NCBI GenBank assembly: GCA_002633005.1
Contig: NMRA01000057.1
Location: forward strand, 2,433 to 45,954
Origin: Phoronis australis
Lineage: Eukaryota > Phoronida > Phoronidae
Length of the DNA stretch: 43,522 nt
Direction: 5' to 3'
Both the position numbers and the translations under genes were made by a program. Under the pieces are notes generated by a model. It saw only the letters and a list, made by a program, of their open reading frames with translations, had not been told where the DNA came from and searched no databases. Positions 22,290-34,460 of the stretch are shown here, in pieces (within the stretch, counting starts at the first letter, position 1; each line of letters opens with the position of its first letter).

Positions 22290-23500
22290 TACTCACTGAA
22301 CACCGACATATCCTGTAGCCTCTCGACTATGTTGAAATGTAGTCTGCTTATCAGGGTTTTGGAAATACAGTCGTATCCAGAGTCAGAGGTAGGTCCAAAA
22401 CTTTGAGAATGTCCAAACGGTAAACGGTACACCATGTAGCCCCTGATAGTTTACATGTACATGTAGTTTAGCATGATTGCTACAATTCTCTCCATCAGGC
22501 TAGATGTATGTGCGTGTTTCAGCTCCATGTGTTTTAAAAGGCAATAGTAGAGCTTTGGCCATGAAGTAAGAAGTTTCCACCTCTTCAAAAGCACATTTTA
22601 TACCTGCAAATATTCCTTCAAATCGCGTAAGCCTTAAATCCTCAAGCAATCTCTTCTTGGGTGAAACAATCCATGTCTTTTTGAATTAAGACTGATTTGG
22701 AGAAGAATTACAATTATTTCACTTATTTGCTTACTGTGAACTTTTTCAAAGCATAGCCACTAGTAAGCTTAGGTGATGTCACACGACTTAGGACTGAGGA
22801 AGAGGCTTGCAACTTTCTCATACGGGCAACCTTCAAGGGATGATCGGCAAAATTTTATGGATATGCTCAAATCAAGTTATGTGGAGTAAACTCTTTTCTG
22901 AGTCCTGATATGTGCTAATTGTAACTCATTCTGCGATATGCATGCTTCGATCACTCGGTGTTGTATTTTGAAATAAGTAATTTTTGAAAGTATTACCTGT
23001 ACTGCATGACGTTGGACCCAAAACAGGTGCTGCAACGGCCTATTTGACCTGGGAAAAACTCTGTTAGATGACAGATAACGACAGTCACTATAAACATGCC
23101 TGGTGCCAGCGTCGTTTGCGGAAACGTTACTTTTTCCAACAGGCACATTTGAGATACTAAAGACGTGCTTTACTCCCTCCAGTTTTCGGTACCCATCACC
23201 CGAACTCTGGATCTCCATTGCGCTGCGCTCACACAACTACTTGAGAATCCCTCGGACGGAGGAGTAACTTAAGGTCGGGGGTATGAGTGTGTGATATACA
23301 CAAATATTGTCGATTTAGTGGGGCAAAAAGGAGAAAAACTTGGGCAAAGACAGAAAAGTTGGGGAAGAAATCCCTCTCAAATTCGCAAAAATGACTTTTT
23401 GTAGTTCGTTTCCTTTCTCAAAATTGTGGGTTTTCTTAGTACTCTTATCAAAATGTGTTGTCACTTTTCTGAGTAAAACTGAAAAAGGTGTAAAAACCGG
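22290..23500 (+). repeat. Duplicated segment, block C (copy at about 38025-39270)
   Basis: Long direct similarity, for example CTCGACTATGTTGAAATGTA, GGCCATGAAGTAAGAAGTTT, CAACAGGCACATTTG and TTTAGTGGGGCAAAAAG, with substitutions and small gaps throughout. On the - strand both copies keep an open stretch with HVFSI.NVPVG, but neither has splice support. Confidence 0.85.
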
Positions 23501-24429
23501 AGCAAACTAGTTTTCCTAAATTTGATTGACTACGAAAACATGGGTACAGATATCAAGGTGAATTAAATGAAGTGTGACAATTACGAACAGATACAGAATT
23601 TTGCATACTGGTGGTCATTACTTGCGCAATAACTATATTAAATTAATGGTTATTAGAAACATGGAAGAAAATACCAGTATAATTAACATGTGGTGCTTTT
23701 CATCCAGGGTATAAGCACTAGCAGGCTTTTGAATAACAGCTGCCTTAATTTGCTTAAATTCTGCAAATTCAGGATTTATCCACATGTAAACCAACTTCAC
23801 TGAATTCACTGACTTTGGATACGTAGGATAAACATCAACATAATCTATCCGTGGTGATAAAGTTATAAGCACAAACAGAATTTTTCATAATAGTAGCCTT
23901 AATTTGTATTTTAAAAAACTGCTCAGCGCTGATAGCTGAAATTCTTTAGTTGGCGAGCACTTCAAATCAAGAAAACCCTGATACTACCATGATTTACTAG
24001 GTCCCTTGTGGGGACCCTATCGGTGGCTACTAGACTATGAAACCTGTCGCAAAAGTTTGCATTATGTCTGTTTTACTGAGTGTTGTCATTACTGTTCATC
24101 AATCGAGACTCTTGAGGTACCGTTTCATGCAATCAGCGATTTCTCCTCAAAATTACATGTAGTCAAAATATCCGGCCGTTACACTGGCCATTCTTTATAG
24201 GAACCGACTTGTAGCCTTAGCTGTATGCCGGGAATAGTTTGGCCTCTGATATCTTCTAGGATGCAGACGTAGAGCCACTTTCGGCAGCCAACCAAACTAT
24301 GCTAAGAGCTTTTCACCAAGCCATTTTTGGGTGTTAAAACGTTACAGTGCTTTACGGGAAGAACTGACGTATGAGTGCTCGGCAGTTAAAAACTTAAATG
24401 AAAAAAGTTAGGTCCTAAAACAGATGTGT
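23501..24429. other. Spacer
   Basis: No supported gene. A small GGTCCC...GGGACC inverted repeat lies at about 24000-24020. RNase H or integrase remains of the adjacent retrotransposon would be expected here, but I do not see them. Confidence 0.35.
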
Positions 24430-25707
24430 TTACATTGTAGAGCATTCACACGCACAATAGATGTCTGCTTCTCCAACTGAAGCGACTGACTTCAAACAGG
24501 CATCAACATATAAATTTTTGTTAATTGTTTTTATTGTTTCTGAATTATAGCCCACTTGATTATCTCTGGCTGTTTTTTGTAAGGGAAAATTGCACAACGT
24601 GGGCTGCAAATTCCAGCAATCAAATGGGGGGTCATCGTTTTTCCACCAGAGAAATTGTAGCCAATCACGATCCTCTTTATGCACCTTCACTTGCATATAC
24701 ATGACTTCTATGTCTCCCATAAACGCTATGGGTTCTTGTCGGAATTTCAACAAAACTCCGACAAGATTGTTCATTAAGTCAGGGCCTTGATGCACAGCAT
24801 CATTCAGGGATTTTCATGAATATCTAGCAGAACATTACACTATTCTGATTTTCTCTGGCTTGCGAGGGTGAGTAACCGGATGGGGTAGCAAGTACCACGC
24901 AGTTTTCTTGTTGTCGGAAGACATCTGTCGTGTCCAGGGCAAACTTCTTCCACACCACCCCTTTTAACAGATTCATGGAACTCGTCAAAATATTTTGGCG
25001 AGGCTCATTGTTTTTGGACAATCGTCTTCCGAGCATGTCAAGCCGGTGCTTCCCCATGGGATAGTTGTTAGGCATTTTAGGTGGGTTTTGTTTGAATGGT
25101 ATTGGCTTTGCAATAGGCTAGATGACTCCCAGAGAGATAATGACACTTTTATTATCCAAAGACGTGGTTGTTTTTTCCTTACGCAAGGGGTCATCTAACA
25201 TCCAAAAATTTTTAATTTGCCTTTCCAAGGCAGTGCAATAAGTAGTTCGTTGTTTTCGCCGGGTACCAGTTGAACTATAGATTTCCAAACCAATGGTGTC
25301 CTTGCTGCGAAGGGTTCACCTTCCTTTCCAGCCCGTATCTCTAAGTCAACCAACAAGTGGGCGTCGTCAGCGCCAATTATCCACCTGTGACACATCAGCG
25401 TCCGACAGGTGGATGCCTTTCAAGTGGGCCTTTCGTTTAATATCTCAGAGGTAACACCATTACCCATGTTGACAATCAGGGTATTTCGGGACATCACATT
25501 CCTCAACATGTTAATCCTATTACCATTGAGAGCAGCGACCCCTATGTCAACAACTGTTGCCTCCTCAGTAATGTGATCTCCATGTAGTGTTGTCAATTCT
25601 ATGAATTCCTTTGTGCCAGACAGACTATGCTTCTTCCGTAGTGTGTCTGTGCACATAGCTGAGTCAAAGATACTACAACTATAAAATCTTTGGTTGAGTT
25701 GGAACAT
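24430..25707 (-). mobile_element. Decayed BEL/Pao LTR retrotransposon, protease and reverse transcriptase part of pol
   Basis: Read on the - strand from 25707 down. First is a protease-like region with FDSAMCTDTL at the place of the catalytic Asp-Ser/Thr-Gly, so the glycine appears changed. Then comes the segment containing WIIGADDAHLLVDLEIRAG, which follows the protease in BEL/Pao elements (25195-25395). The start of reverse transcriptase has NNYPMGKHRLDMLGRRLSKN (24824-25150). The palm has GPDLMNNLVGVLL, FMGDIE and FLWWKNDD (24430-24795). The catalytic Y-V-D-D box reads YVDA. Stops near 25417, frame changes near 25150 and 24810, and an internal deletion after FLWWKNDD show it is dead. Neither LTRs, gag nor integrase were recognised. 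Confidence 0.8.
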
Positions 25708-27331
25708 CTGTCTAACAGAGTATTAAATTTCAACTTGAATTTTGTGGATTGAACCCCGAATCATAAGTGGCACAATAGTCAGACCAATTGGGCAGCCTTC
25801 AATTGTTTCTTTAGTAATTGGTTCACGTACTATTCACGTGTTGCCCAGATGGGTTTTTTGTAATTCGATTTCTGAGTAGTAGGCCTGGGGTATTCTGTAG
25901 TATGTAGTTCTACAGGAAAAGTTTACATTGTAAAAGAATCCAGTCCAATATTACATGTAAATGTTACTCACAGCACTTGGCGGTCTGTCCCATTTTTTAT
26001 TTTTTTCCGCCATCCCTCCACACCAATCAAAATGGTCCGCGTTTTGACACACGACCAAATTGGCATACATGTTCCATATACTATTGTAATGTACCCCGCA
26101 ACATAGTCATATTTTTGTTTCCTCTCTACTAAAAAGAAAATTGACATTTCATCGGTTTCTGCGGCACGAGCATTTTCCAATTCGCCTAAAATAACAACAA
26201 AATTCCGTCGAAATCTTTTGGGTGTAATATCTGGCGTTAGACAAAAACTCTGCCGGGACACTTCTGTGTGTTGCAGCAAACATCTCACCCTTGCATTTTG
26301 GCTTACATCTCGATATGCTCCGCTTTTTATGCGGATAATCTTGCTTTTCATCTCAGTTGTTGCGTTTTTTCGTTATTGAATGTTGACCATAGCAACTATG
26401 CAACAGTTGTTAAAAAATAGCTCTTGGTTATAAATATTGTGATTTTTCATAGTCCGATTTCTTTACCAACATAACAATCGTATAAGTGTGTTTCAGTGTC
26501 TACGTAAACTTACACTACGTGCATCACAATCACTTATTTTACTTTCTGAAGAAATGAGTATTGCAATCAATGCAATACGCTATCCACAGTACATCTCAAA
26601 TCTACCTAATAGACGTTTGCCTATTTTTAACTATCAGTATACCTTTCGGATATACAATTGGTGTAATTAGTTCATTACATTTCCCTTAAAGGTCACTGCA
26701 TCTTGAATTTTTACTGAAGAACGTAATAGCATCAAACAGCAAAATGGTTCCAGCTAACTGTATCATATACAGATGTATAATTTTGAATAAATGCCTGACT
26801 AAATTATCCACAGCAACTTTGAGGGATCAATCTTCTAATATCCTTGTCTTTTGTAGGGTACACATTTTTGTAATCATTGAGATGAAATAATTTCCCTGTT
26901 AGTTTGACTATTCACAAATGTAACCTATCCTTTTCTATTTTTCTATGTTACTGTTAATTTATCAACAAAGTAATGGTAGGATACCAATTATTTCAACACC
27001 CGTAAATAACTTAGTTTACTCAAGGAAGAGTGTAGTTTTTAGTGACACTAATTTTGTGTCAGATTTTATTCAGTCAGCCTTTTACCCACATCGGCGCAGC
27101 TGTATATTTAGTATACAACTTTGCACCACGAGTGAATAAGCTTTTTTGAAGGGCATGAATTCTGTGCAGTTATATTTGACGTCGTATTTCTGCAGATAAG
27201 TGAGTTCACGCGATCACAATTTCGACATGTGCAGCTTGATGTTTGATGTGCAATTTGTGTGTGATGTGTATGACTACTACTGTAAAGAACCCTCTTTAAT
27301 GGCTATCGTTTGTGTTAAGGTGTGTATATGA
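25708..27331. other. Spacer with one longer - strand frame
   Basis: The - strand frame at 25968-26351 (127 codons, contains RRNFVVILGELENARAAETD) is long for such AT-rich DNA and starts with ATG. It has no recognised motif and no clear splice partners. It could be a remnant upstream of the retrotransposon or a chance frame. Nothing else is supported. Confidence 0.3.
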
Positions 27332-27373
27332 CATACTACAACGATTCTGTTAACCCGAGGAAGGAGGCGGGCG

Positions 27374-27597
27374 GTGCAGGAAGTAGGAAAACGTGTAAAA
27401 ACATTCTACATGTGTCGTCAAAGGAACGCATTCCTTACAAACGCAATGTCTACACGGAGACACCACCAAGTGCGGCAAATTGTGCTAAGGAATATGAAAG
27501 ACCTCAAGGAAGATCAGCAGCAAGGTTTACATTTTGGCAGATCTGCAGTGAACAGGAAAACAAATGTGTTGGGTCATCTCAATCAATGTCGGTAGGC
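27374..27597 (+). CDS. Candidate exon 1 of an unidentified two-exon gene
   Basis: The frame contains KTFYMCRQRNAFLTNAMSTR and VLRNMKDLKEDQQQGLHFG, a basic, helix-rich composition. It ends TGTCG before GTAGGC, leaving phase 2. The true 5' boundary is unclear; the frame is open further upstream and an acceptor-like CAG occurs at about 27380. No family recognised. The overlapping frame at 27322-27633 has less protein-like composition. Confidence 0.35.
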
Positions 27598-27723
27598 TCA
27601 TTTGTTTATATGGCAACAATATTATCATTTTGATTGAAGACGATGAAAGAGAGAGCCTTGACTGTTGAGGTAACGGACTAAGCAGAGAAGGCTTCCACAC
27701 GGATATGCCTTCTATACCAGCAG

Positions 27724-27913
27724 CATGTGCACAAAAGAAGCTGCCGCTAGGCAGATAATCTTTACAAATGTTGGAGAGACTCTTGCCGAATGGGGAAGAC
27801 CCTTGACTCCTAAAGACGATAAGAGCCCAGCTGATGATAGCCCAGGAGCCAATCCCGACTGGTGTTTAAATGTTTTGCTTCTCGAACTAGCTAATACATC
27901 AGCTCAGTGCTAG
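27724..27913 (+). CDS. Candidate exon 2 (terminal) of the same gene
   Basis: It follows GCCTTCTATACCAGCAG. The first base completes the Arg codon left by exon 1, so the phase matches across a 126-nt intron. It reads MCTKEAAARQIIFTNVGETL and then PLTPKDDKSPADDSPGANPD, and stops at TAG (27911-27913). Phase agreement alone is modest evidence. Confidence 0.35.
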
Positions 27914-28934
27914 TGCTGACCAAATCTATATATGTTAGGTACGGTATTTATGGTATCACATACGGTTTTGCTTGGTTATATTTCGCTTCTCTTAACCTCT
28001 TTTTTACAACAATGAACCGAGTCGTCTGCCATCTTATGTCCAAAAATGACGTCATGTGACAGTTAGTAGTGACCTGTATGCCAAGGGAATGTATGTTTTA
28101 GATTATCTGTGGATGATAGGTGCAAATGGCAAAAATGAAACACTAAGATGTAGAATTGGCTGATTAATTGATTAATTGGTCAACAACTAAACTTGTACCG
28201 TCTATTAATGATAGTATAATAGTAAAACAAACTTTATATAACTACCTAATTAAACATTTAGGTAGATGCCTACATTCGAAAACAAAACAATGTGAGATCA
28301 GGTGGGAAATTTCTATGAATAGCGACTGGCCGAAGGATAGAAAACCTGCGGTTTGTATTGAAATTTTGCTCCGACGAAGATTTATGTGCCCAAAAACAAT
28401 CAGAACTGCCCGCACGGCAATTCCGTTTGGATTGGAAATCGCGAGGGTTTGGACTTCCGCGCCCGCCCTGTCGGCCGTTTTCATTCGCAATTGAACCGTT
28501 GGCGATAATTGAACTGATTCTGTCGGTGAATTTTAAAAATAATGCAGTTTGCACGAGTTGCCTCCATTCTTGTCGGACGTGGACGGAAATGTATGGACAA
28601 ACAATGCCGCCCATTAAATTATGCTAACCGGAATCTGACCTCACATGATGGTCGCAAATGCGGTATTTAAAGTCGTCGTTCTCTTGTAGAGAATTGTTCA
28701 CAAAGGTCGCCTTGCAACAGCTCCTCTTATGGTTCTTATATAAAATACACTTTGTGCAAATACGTCGATGAGAGCAGTGTTGAAAGTTGTCTTGTGACAA
28801 TATGCGGCACCAAATGACCAACAAAACTTCAATTGTTTTTGATTTCAACTTCAAGAAACTCCAGCGAAAAAATATATTTCTTCCTTATCATGTTACCAGT
28901 TTTATCATTCCGAATCTGTTTCCTTGGCTCCTTG
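27914..28934. other. Spacer preceding the tandem array
   Basis: Overlapping open frames on both strands at 28168-28627 reflect a locally GC-richer patch. None has splice or family support. Confidence 0.35.
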
Positions 28935-31900
28935 CATGAAGAAACCAACTTTGGCCTTATTGTTGACAGCAGTTCGTAAATCATTCAATAGGATGGCGCC
29001 ACCGGTCATCCAAAGCAATATGCTTAAATAGACTGTGACTTATCTTTTTCTACTCAAAGAGATCGCAACTTGTTGGTAATGTACCTATTTGCTCTTTTCA
29101 AGAATGATGCTCTTCTTGAATTACCCATCCCCTTAAGTTAACATCCTTGTAAACGTCCCCGACCTTTCTCCTACATGGGAAACAAGGCTTTTTAATGATG
29201 TATCAGTGACATCATGCAATTTGATGACAAAACCAACTTTGGCCTTATTGTTAACAGCAGTTCGTAAATCATTCAATAGGATGGCGCCACCGGCCATTCA
29301 AAGCAGTATGCTTAAGTATACTGTGTTATAAAATATACACTTTTCCCTGCAAAGAGATCGATACTGGTTGGTAATGTTCCTCTTTGCTATTTTCAAGAAT
29401 GATGCTCTTCTTGAACTGTCATCCATGTCAACATCCCCGTTGGCGTACCCGAACTTCCTCTTACATGGAAAGCAAGGCATTTTTTGATGCATTGGTGACC
29501 TCATGCAATTTGACCAAGAAAGCAACTCTGGCCTTGGTGTAAACTGAAGTTCTTAACTCGTTCAATATGTTGGCGCTACAGGTCATCCGGCGCAGTGTGC
29601 TCAAGTAGACTGTGTTATAAGACATACCTGTTTTCCCCGCCAAGAGATAGCAACTTGTTAGAAATGTACATCTTTTTCTTGTCAAGAATGTTTTTCTTGA
29701 ACTGTCATCCTCCTCAACATACCTGTTGACATCCTCGACATTCCTCTTACATGGGAAACAAGAAATTTTCATGGTGTAATGAACACATCATGCAATTTGA
29801 TGAAGAAAACAAGTTTGACCGTATTCTTGACAGCAGTTCGTAAATTAGAAAGGCGCCACCGGTCACCCAAAGCAATATGCTTAAGTAAACTGTGTAAATA
29901 GACATACCTTTCTTCCCCTAAAGAGAGCAATTTGTTGGTACGAATGATATTCTTTCTGAATTGCACTCCTCCTCAATATCCTCGTTGTCGTCTCCGACGT
30001 TCGTCCTACATACGAGTCAAGTCATTTTTAGTGATAAATTTTAATGACATCATGCGATTTGATGACAAAACCAACTTTGGCCTTATTGTTAACAGCAGTT
30101 CGTAAATCATTCAATAGGATGGCGCCACCGGTCATCCAAAGCAGTATGCTTAAGTATACCGTGTTATAAAATGTACACTTTTCCCTGCAAAGAGATCGAT
30201 ACTTGTTGGTAATGTTCCTCTTTGCTCTTTTCAAGAATGGCGCTTTTCTTGAATTTTCCTCCACCTCAACATCCCCGTTGGCGTACCCGACCTTCCTCTT
30301 ACATGGAAAGCAAGGCATTTTATTGATGCATTGGTGACCTCGTGCAATTTGACCAAGAAAGCAACTCTGGCCTTGGTGTAAACTGAAGTTCTTAACTCAT
30401 TCAATATGTTGGCGCTACAGGTCATCCGGCGCAGTGTGCTTAAGTAGACTGTGTTATAAGACATACCTGTTTTCCCCGCCAAGAGATAGCAACTTGTTAG
30501 AAATGTACATCTTTTTCTTGTCAAGGCATTTTCATGATGTAATGAACACATCACGCAATTTGATGAAGAAAACAACTTTGACCGTATTCCTGACAGCAGT
30601 TTGTAAATTAGGAAGACGCCACCGGTGACCCAAAGCAATTACGCTTAAGTAAACTGTGTTAATAGACATACGTTTCTTCTCCCGAAGAGATAGCAATTTG
30701 TTGGTAAGAATGGTATTTTTTCTGAATTGCACTCCTCAATATCCCCGTTGACATCTCCGACCTTCGTCCTACATACGAGTCAAGCTATTTTTAGTGATAA
30801 ATTTTAGTGACATGATGCGATTTGATGACGAAACCAAATTTGACCTTTTTGTTGACAGAATTTCGTAAATCATTCAATAGGATGGCGCCACCGGTCATCC
30901 AAAACAGTAGCAGACCGTGTTATAAGACACACCTTTTTCCCGCAAAGAGATTGCATTTTTGGTAGTAAAAATCTTTGCTCTTTTCAGGAATGATGTTCTC
31001 CTTCTCAACATGCCCGTTAAGGTCCCTCACCTACATCTTGCATGGGAAATAAGGCATTTTTAATGATTTATTACTGACATCCTGCAACTTCATGAAACAC
31101 TTTTGCCTTAATGTTGACAGCAGTTCGTAACTCACCCAATAGGATGGCGCCACCGGTCATCCGAAAGAATATGCTTAAGTAAAGTGTGTTATTATACATG
31201 TCTTTATTTCCAAAACAAATAGCAATTTGTTGGTAATTTACCTATTTGGTCTTTTCAGAAATGGTGTTCATCTTGAATAGCCCTGCCCTTCAACATCCCT
31301 CTTAATGTCCTTGACCTTCCTGCTGCATGGGAAGCAAGACATTTCCAATGATGTATTAGTGACATCTTGTAATTTAATAACGAAACCAACTTTGGCCTTG
31401 TTTTTGATAGCAGTTCCTAAGTCACTAAATAGGATGGCGCCACCTGTCATCCAAAGCAGTATGATAAAGTAGACGGTTATAGGACACATGCCTTTTTCCT
31501 CGAAGAGGTAGCAACATGCTGGTAAAGCGCCTCTTTATTCTTTTAAAGAATGATGTTCTTCTTGAATTGCCCTCCTCCTCAACTTCCCCGTTTACGTGCA
31601 CGACCTTTTTCTTGCATGGAAGCAAGGCAGTTTCATGTTGTATTAGTTACTTCCTGCAATTTGTCCACGAAACCAACTCTGGCCTTATTACAAACAGTAG
31701 TTCACAAATAATTCAACATGATGGCGCCACAGGTCATCCAAAGAACTGTGCATAAGAGGACCGTGTGAGCAGACATACCTTTCTTCCCTCTAAGTGATAG
31801 CAATATGTTGGTAATGTACTGCTTTGCTTCTTTCAAGAATGATGCTCTTCTTGAATTGCACTCCCCCTCAACATCCCCGTTGGCGACCCCGACCGTCCTC

Positions 31901-33600
31901 CTACATGTACATGGGAATCAAGGCACTTTTAATGACGCGTTAGTGAAGTCTTGCAATTTGCTGACGGAACTAACTTTGGCCGTATTGTTCACAGCAGTTA
32001 GTAAATCAACGAATAGGGTAGCGGCACTGGTAATCCGAAGAAATACACACATGTATGCTTAAGTAGACTGGAATATAAGATATATTTTTCTTTCCCAAAG
32101 AGATAGCAATTTGTTGGTAATGGACCTATTTGTTATCTTTAGGAATGGTGTTCTTCTTGAACAGTCCTCCCCTCAACATGCCCGTTGACGTCCCTGACAA
32201 TCCTGCTGAATGGGAAACAAGACAATTTGATCTTTAATTTGACTCGTGACATTGACAAGTTGCGTTAGATTGGCTGCTTTGCGGTCAATACAACGCCGTA
32301 GTCATTTGTAAACGCAGCTATTTTTGACAGGCAATTGTTTTTTGTTTGTGTTACGCCGAACTGCATCTTGTTGCGTTTTTAAAATTCTCCTAAATGATTT
32401 AATAAATTGGCGCCACATGTCATACAAAGCAGTGTGTTTAACTAGACTGTTTTATAAGACGTACTGTACCTTTTTCCCGCAAAGAGATTGCAACTTTCGA
32501 GTAATGTAACTCTTTGGTCGTTTCAACAATGGTGTTTTTGAATTGCCTTCCTCCTCAAAGTCCCCATTGACGTCCCAGACCTTCCTCTTACATGGGAAGC
32601 AAGGTATTTTTAATGATGTATTAGTGACATCATGCAATTTGAAGACGACAACAAATTTGGCCTAAATATTGACAGCAGTTCGTAATTCAATCAATAGGAT
32701 TGCGCTACCGGTCATCCAAAGCAGTATGCTTAAGTAGACTGTGTTATAAGACACACATGTACCTGTTTTCCCTGCAAAGAGATTGCAACTTGTTGGAAAT
32801 GTACGTCTTTGCTCTTGTTGTTTTTGAACCGCCCTTCTCTGCAACATTCTATTTGATGTCCCCGACATTCCTCTTGCATGGAAAACAAGACATGTTCATG
32901 ATGTATTAGTGACATCATGCAATTTGATGACGAAATCAACTTTGGCCTTATTGTTGACAGCAGTTTATAAATCATTCAGTAGGATGGCGCCGCAATTCAT
33001 CCAAAACAGTTTGATTAAGCAGCCTGTGTTATAACACTTACCTTTTTTCCGCATAGATCGCAACTTTCTGGTAAAGTACCTCTTTGATTTTGTCAAGAAT
33101 GAAGTTCTTCTTGAATTGCCCTCCTCCAACATCCCTGTTGAAGTCCCCGAATTTCCTCCTACATACACTGTAGGAACAAGGCACTTTAATGATGTATTAG
33201 TAACATGATGCAATTTGATGACGAAACCAATTTTGGCCTTGTTGTTGGCAACAGTTCGCAAATAACCAAATAGGTTGGCGACATTGGTCATCCGACGCAA
33301 TATGTTTATGTAGATTGTGTAATAAGACGTACCATTCTTCTCGCAAAGAGAAAGCGGTTTGTTGGTAATGTACCTCTTTGCTCTTTCAAGAATGATGCTC
33401 TTCTTGAATTGCCCTTCCCCTCAACATTCCCGTTGACGTCTTTGACCTTCTTCCTACACGAGAAACATGGCATTTTTAATGTTGTATTAGTGGCATCATG
33501 CAATTTGATGACGAAACCATTTGTGGCCGTATTGTTGACAGCAGTTCATAACAAACTCAATAGGATGGCGCCATCGGTCATCCAAATCAGTTATGGTAAT
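28935..33600 (-). repeat. Tandem array, about 17 copies of a 287-bp exon-like unit
   Basis: The anchor GGATGGCGCCACCGGTCATCC or a variant occurs near 28992, 29279, 29570, 29850, 30118, 30409, 30613, 30880, 31143, 31434, 31720, 32018, 32408, 32698, 32983, 33273 and 33563. Spacing is mostly 281-298 bp, with a short unit (204), some near 265 and one long (390). On the - strand, units carry a conserved peptide with CFPCKRKV, NGDVEEE and SRRASFLKR, preceded by MTGGAILLNDLRTAV and KVGF.IKLHDVTNTS. The frame can run through a whole unit (30028-30318), but individual copies shift frame. At the end of the peptide most units keep a donor-like AAG/GTATGT or AAG/GTAAGT site. Whether any unit is expressed is unknown; I do not recognise the peptide. 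Confidence 0.85.
29210..30880. repeat. Higher-order duplication of three units inside the array
   Basis: Units 2-3-4 (about 29210-30050) and 5-6-7 (about 30050-30830) are much more alike than neighbouring units. For example, the passage with CTGGCCTTGGTGTAAACTGA at about 29530 recurs at about 30370, and that with CCTACATACGAGTCAAG at 30007 recurs at 30768. The offset is about 839 bp for the first two units and about 764 bp after that, because a deletion of about 75 bp occurred between units 6 and 7 near 30522. Confidence 0.8.
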
Positions 33601-34317
33601 AGTTTGAGGTTCATTTCAGGATTATACGTGTTAGAGCTACGCGCTATTGAATAAGTTAAACTGAATATTTGCTCGCGGGGTTAAAACGAGATCGATTAGT
33701 GACTTTTAGTGTATACAAAAACAGACATTAGTTGAAGGTTGTTTTGATGGTCAGGACGTAAATGAAATACTCCGTACGACAGCGGGCAACAGTTCGAAGG
33801 GCCGATATTCCAAAAAAATGATGACACTTCGACTCGCATATAAAATATCAATTTTACACCTTCCTGAATTTCTTGATTCTCGAAACTCGCCATGTATCTG
33901 ACATCAGAAAGGGTAACGTGCAAAAATCTGTAACTAGTCTTGCAGGAAAAGTCAGAAATCATTGAAGTACCACTAACTTCGGAATCACGAATGTAGAATA
34001 GATACATGTAAACTCAATGCACTCTTTTTGTCCTTTGAATGTAGAAAACATAAACCCCATTGCAACCTTGTTATGCTATATTTCACAACTTCTTATAAGT
34101 TAGCGACTGAACTAGTGTGTGAGACATTGACTAAAAGTAAAAAAAATGTATAACCATACAACAAATTACTAAGTACTGTAGCAAAACATTACAATTAACT
34201 TAACGTAAGTAGGGCGGTCAAACCATATTTTTTCATTTTGAAGGATTTTGTATTATCATCGGAAAGATAATGCATCCTGTTCAATAAAAATTGAAAAATT
34301 GTCAAAATCGGGGCAAG
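33601..34317. other. Spacer after the array
   Basis: No supported gene. The - strand frame at 33696-34007 has no family resemblance or splice support. Confidence 0.35.
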
Positions 34318-34460
34318 TGAGCGTAGGCACACCTAGGCGCAGCTAACCACCTTTTGGCATTTGAACGTAGCGCTTACTCACCATAAGTTACGGTCAGTGC
34401 CCAAGGTGATAGGGTGGGTTTTGGGCGCCTACTTACCTCTAATTTTACCACTACACCACT
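34318..34460 (-). repeat. Dispersed repeat, copy 2 (inverted relative to 2638-2765)
   Basis: Its reverse complement carries AGGTAAGTAGGCGCCCAAA, CAAATGCCAAAAGGTGGTT and GCGCCTAGGTGTGCCTA, as at 2.65 kb. The 41-nt palindrome beside copy 1 is not present here. Confidence 0.7.

Noticed and set aside
29600-33400. Micro-introns of 18 or 28 nt between donor-like GTATGT and the following ACAG or TTAAG in the 287-bp units
   Set aside because: Far shorter than animal introns, and removal does not give a consistent open frame across units.
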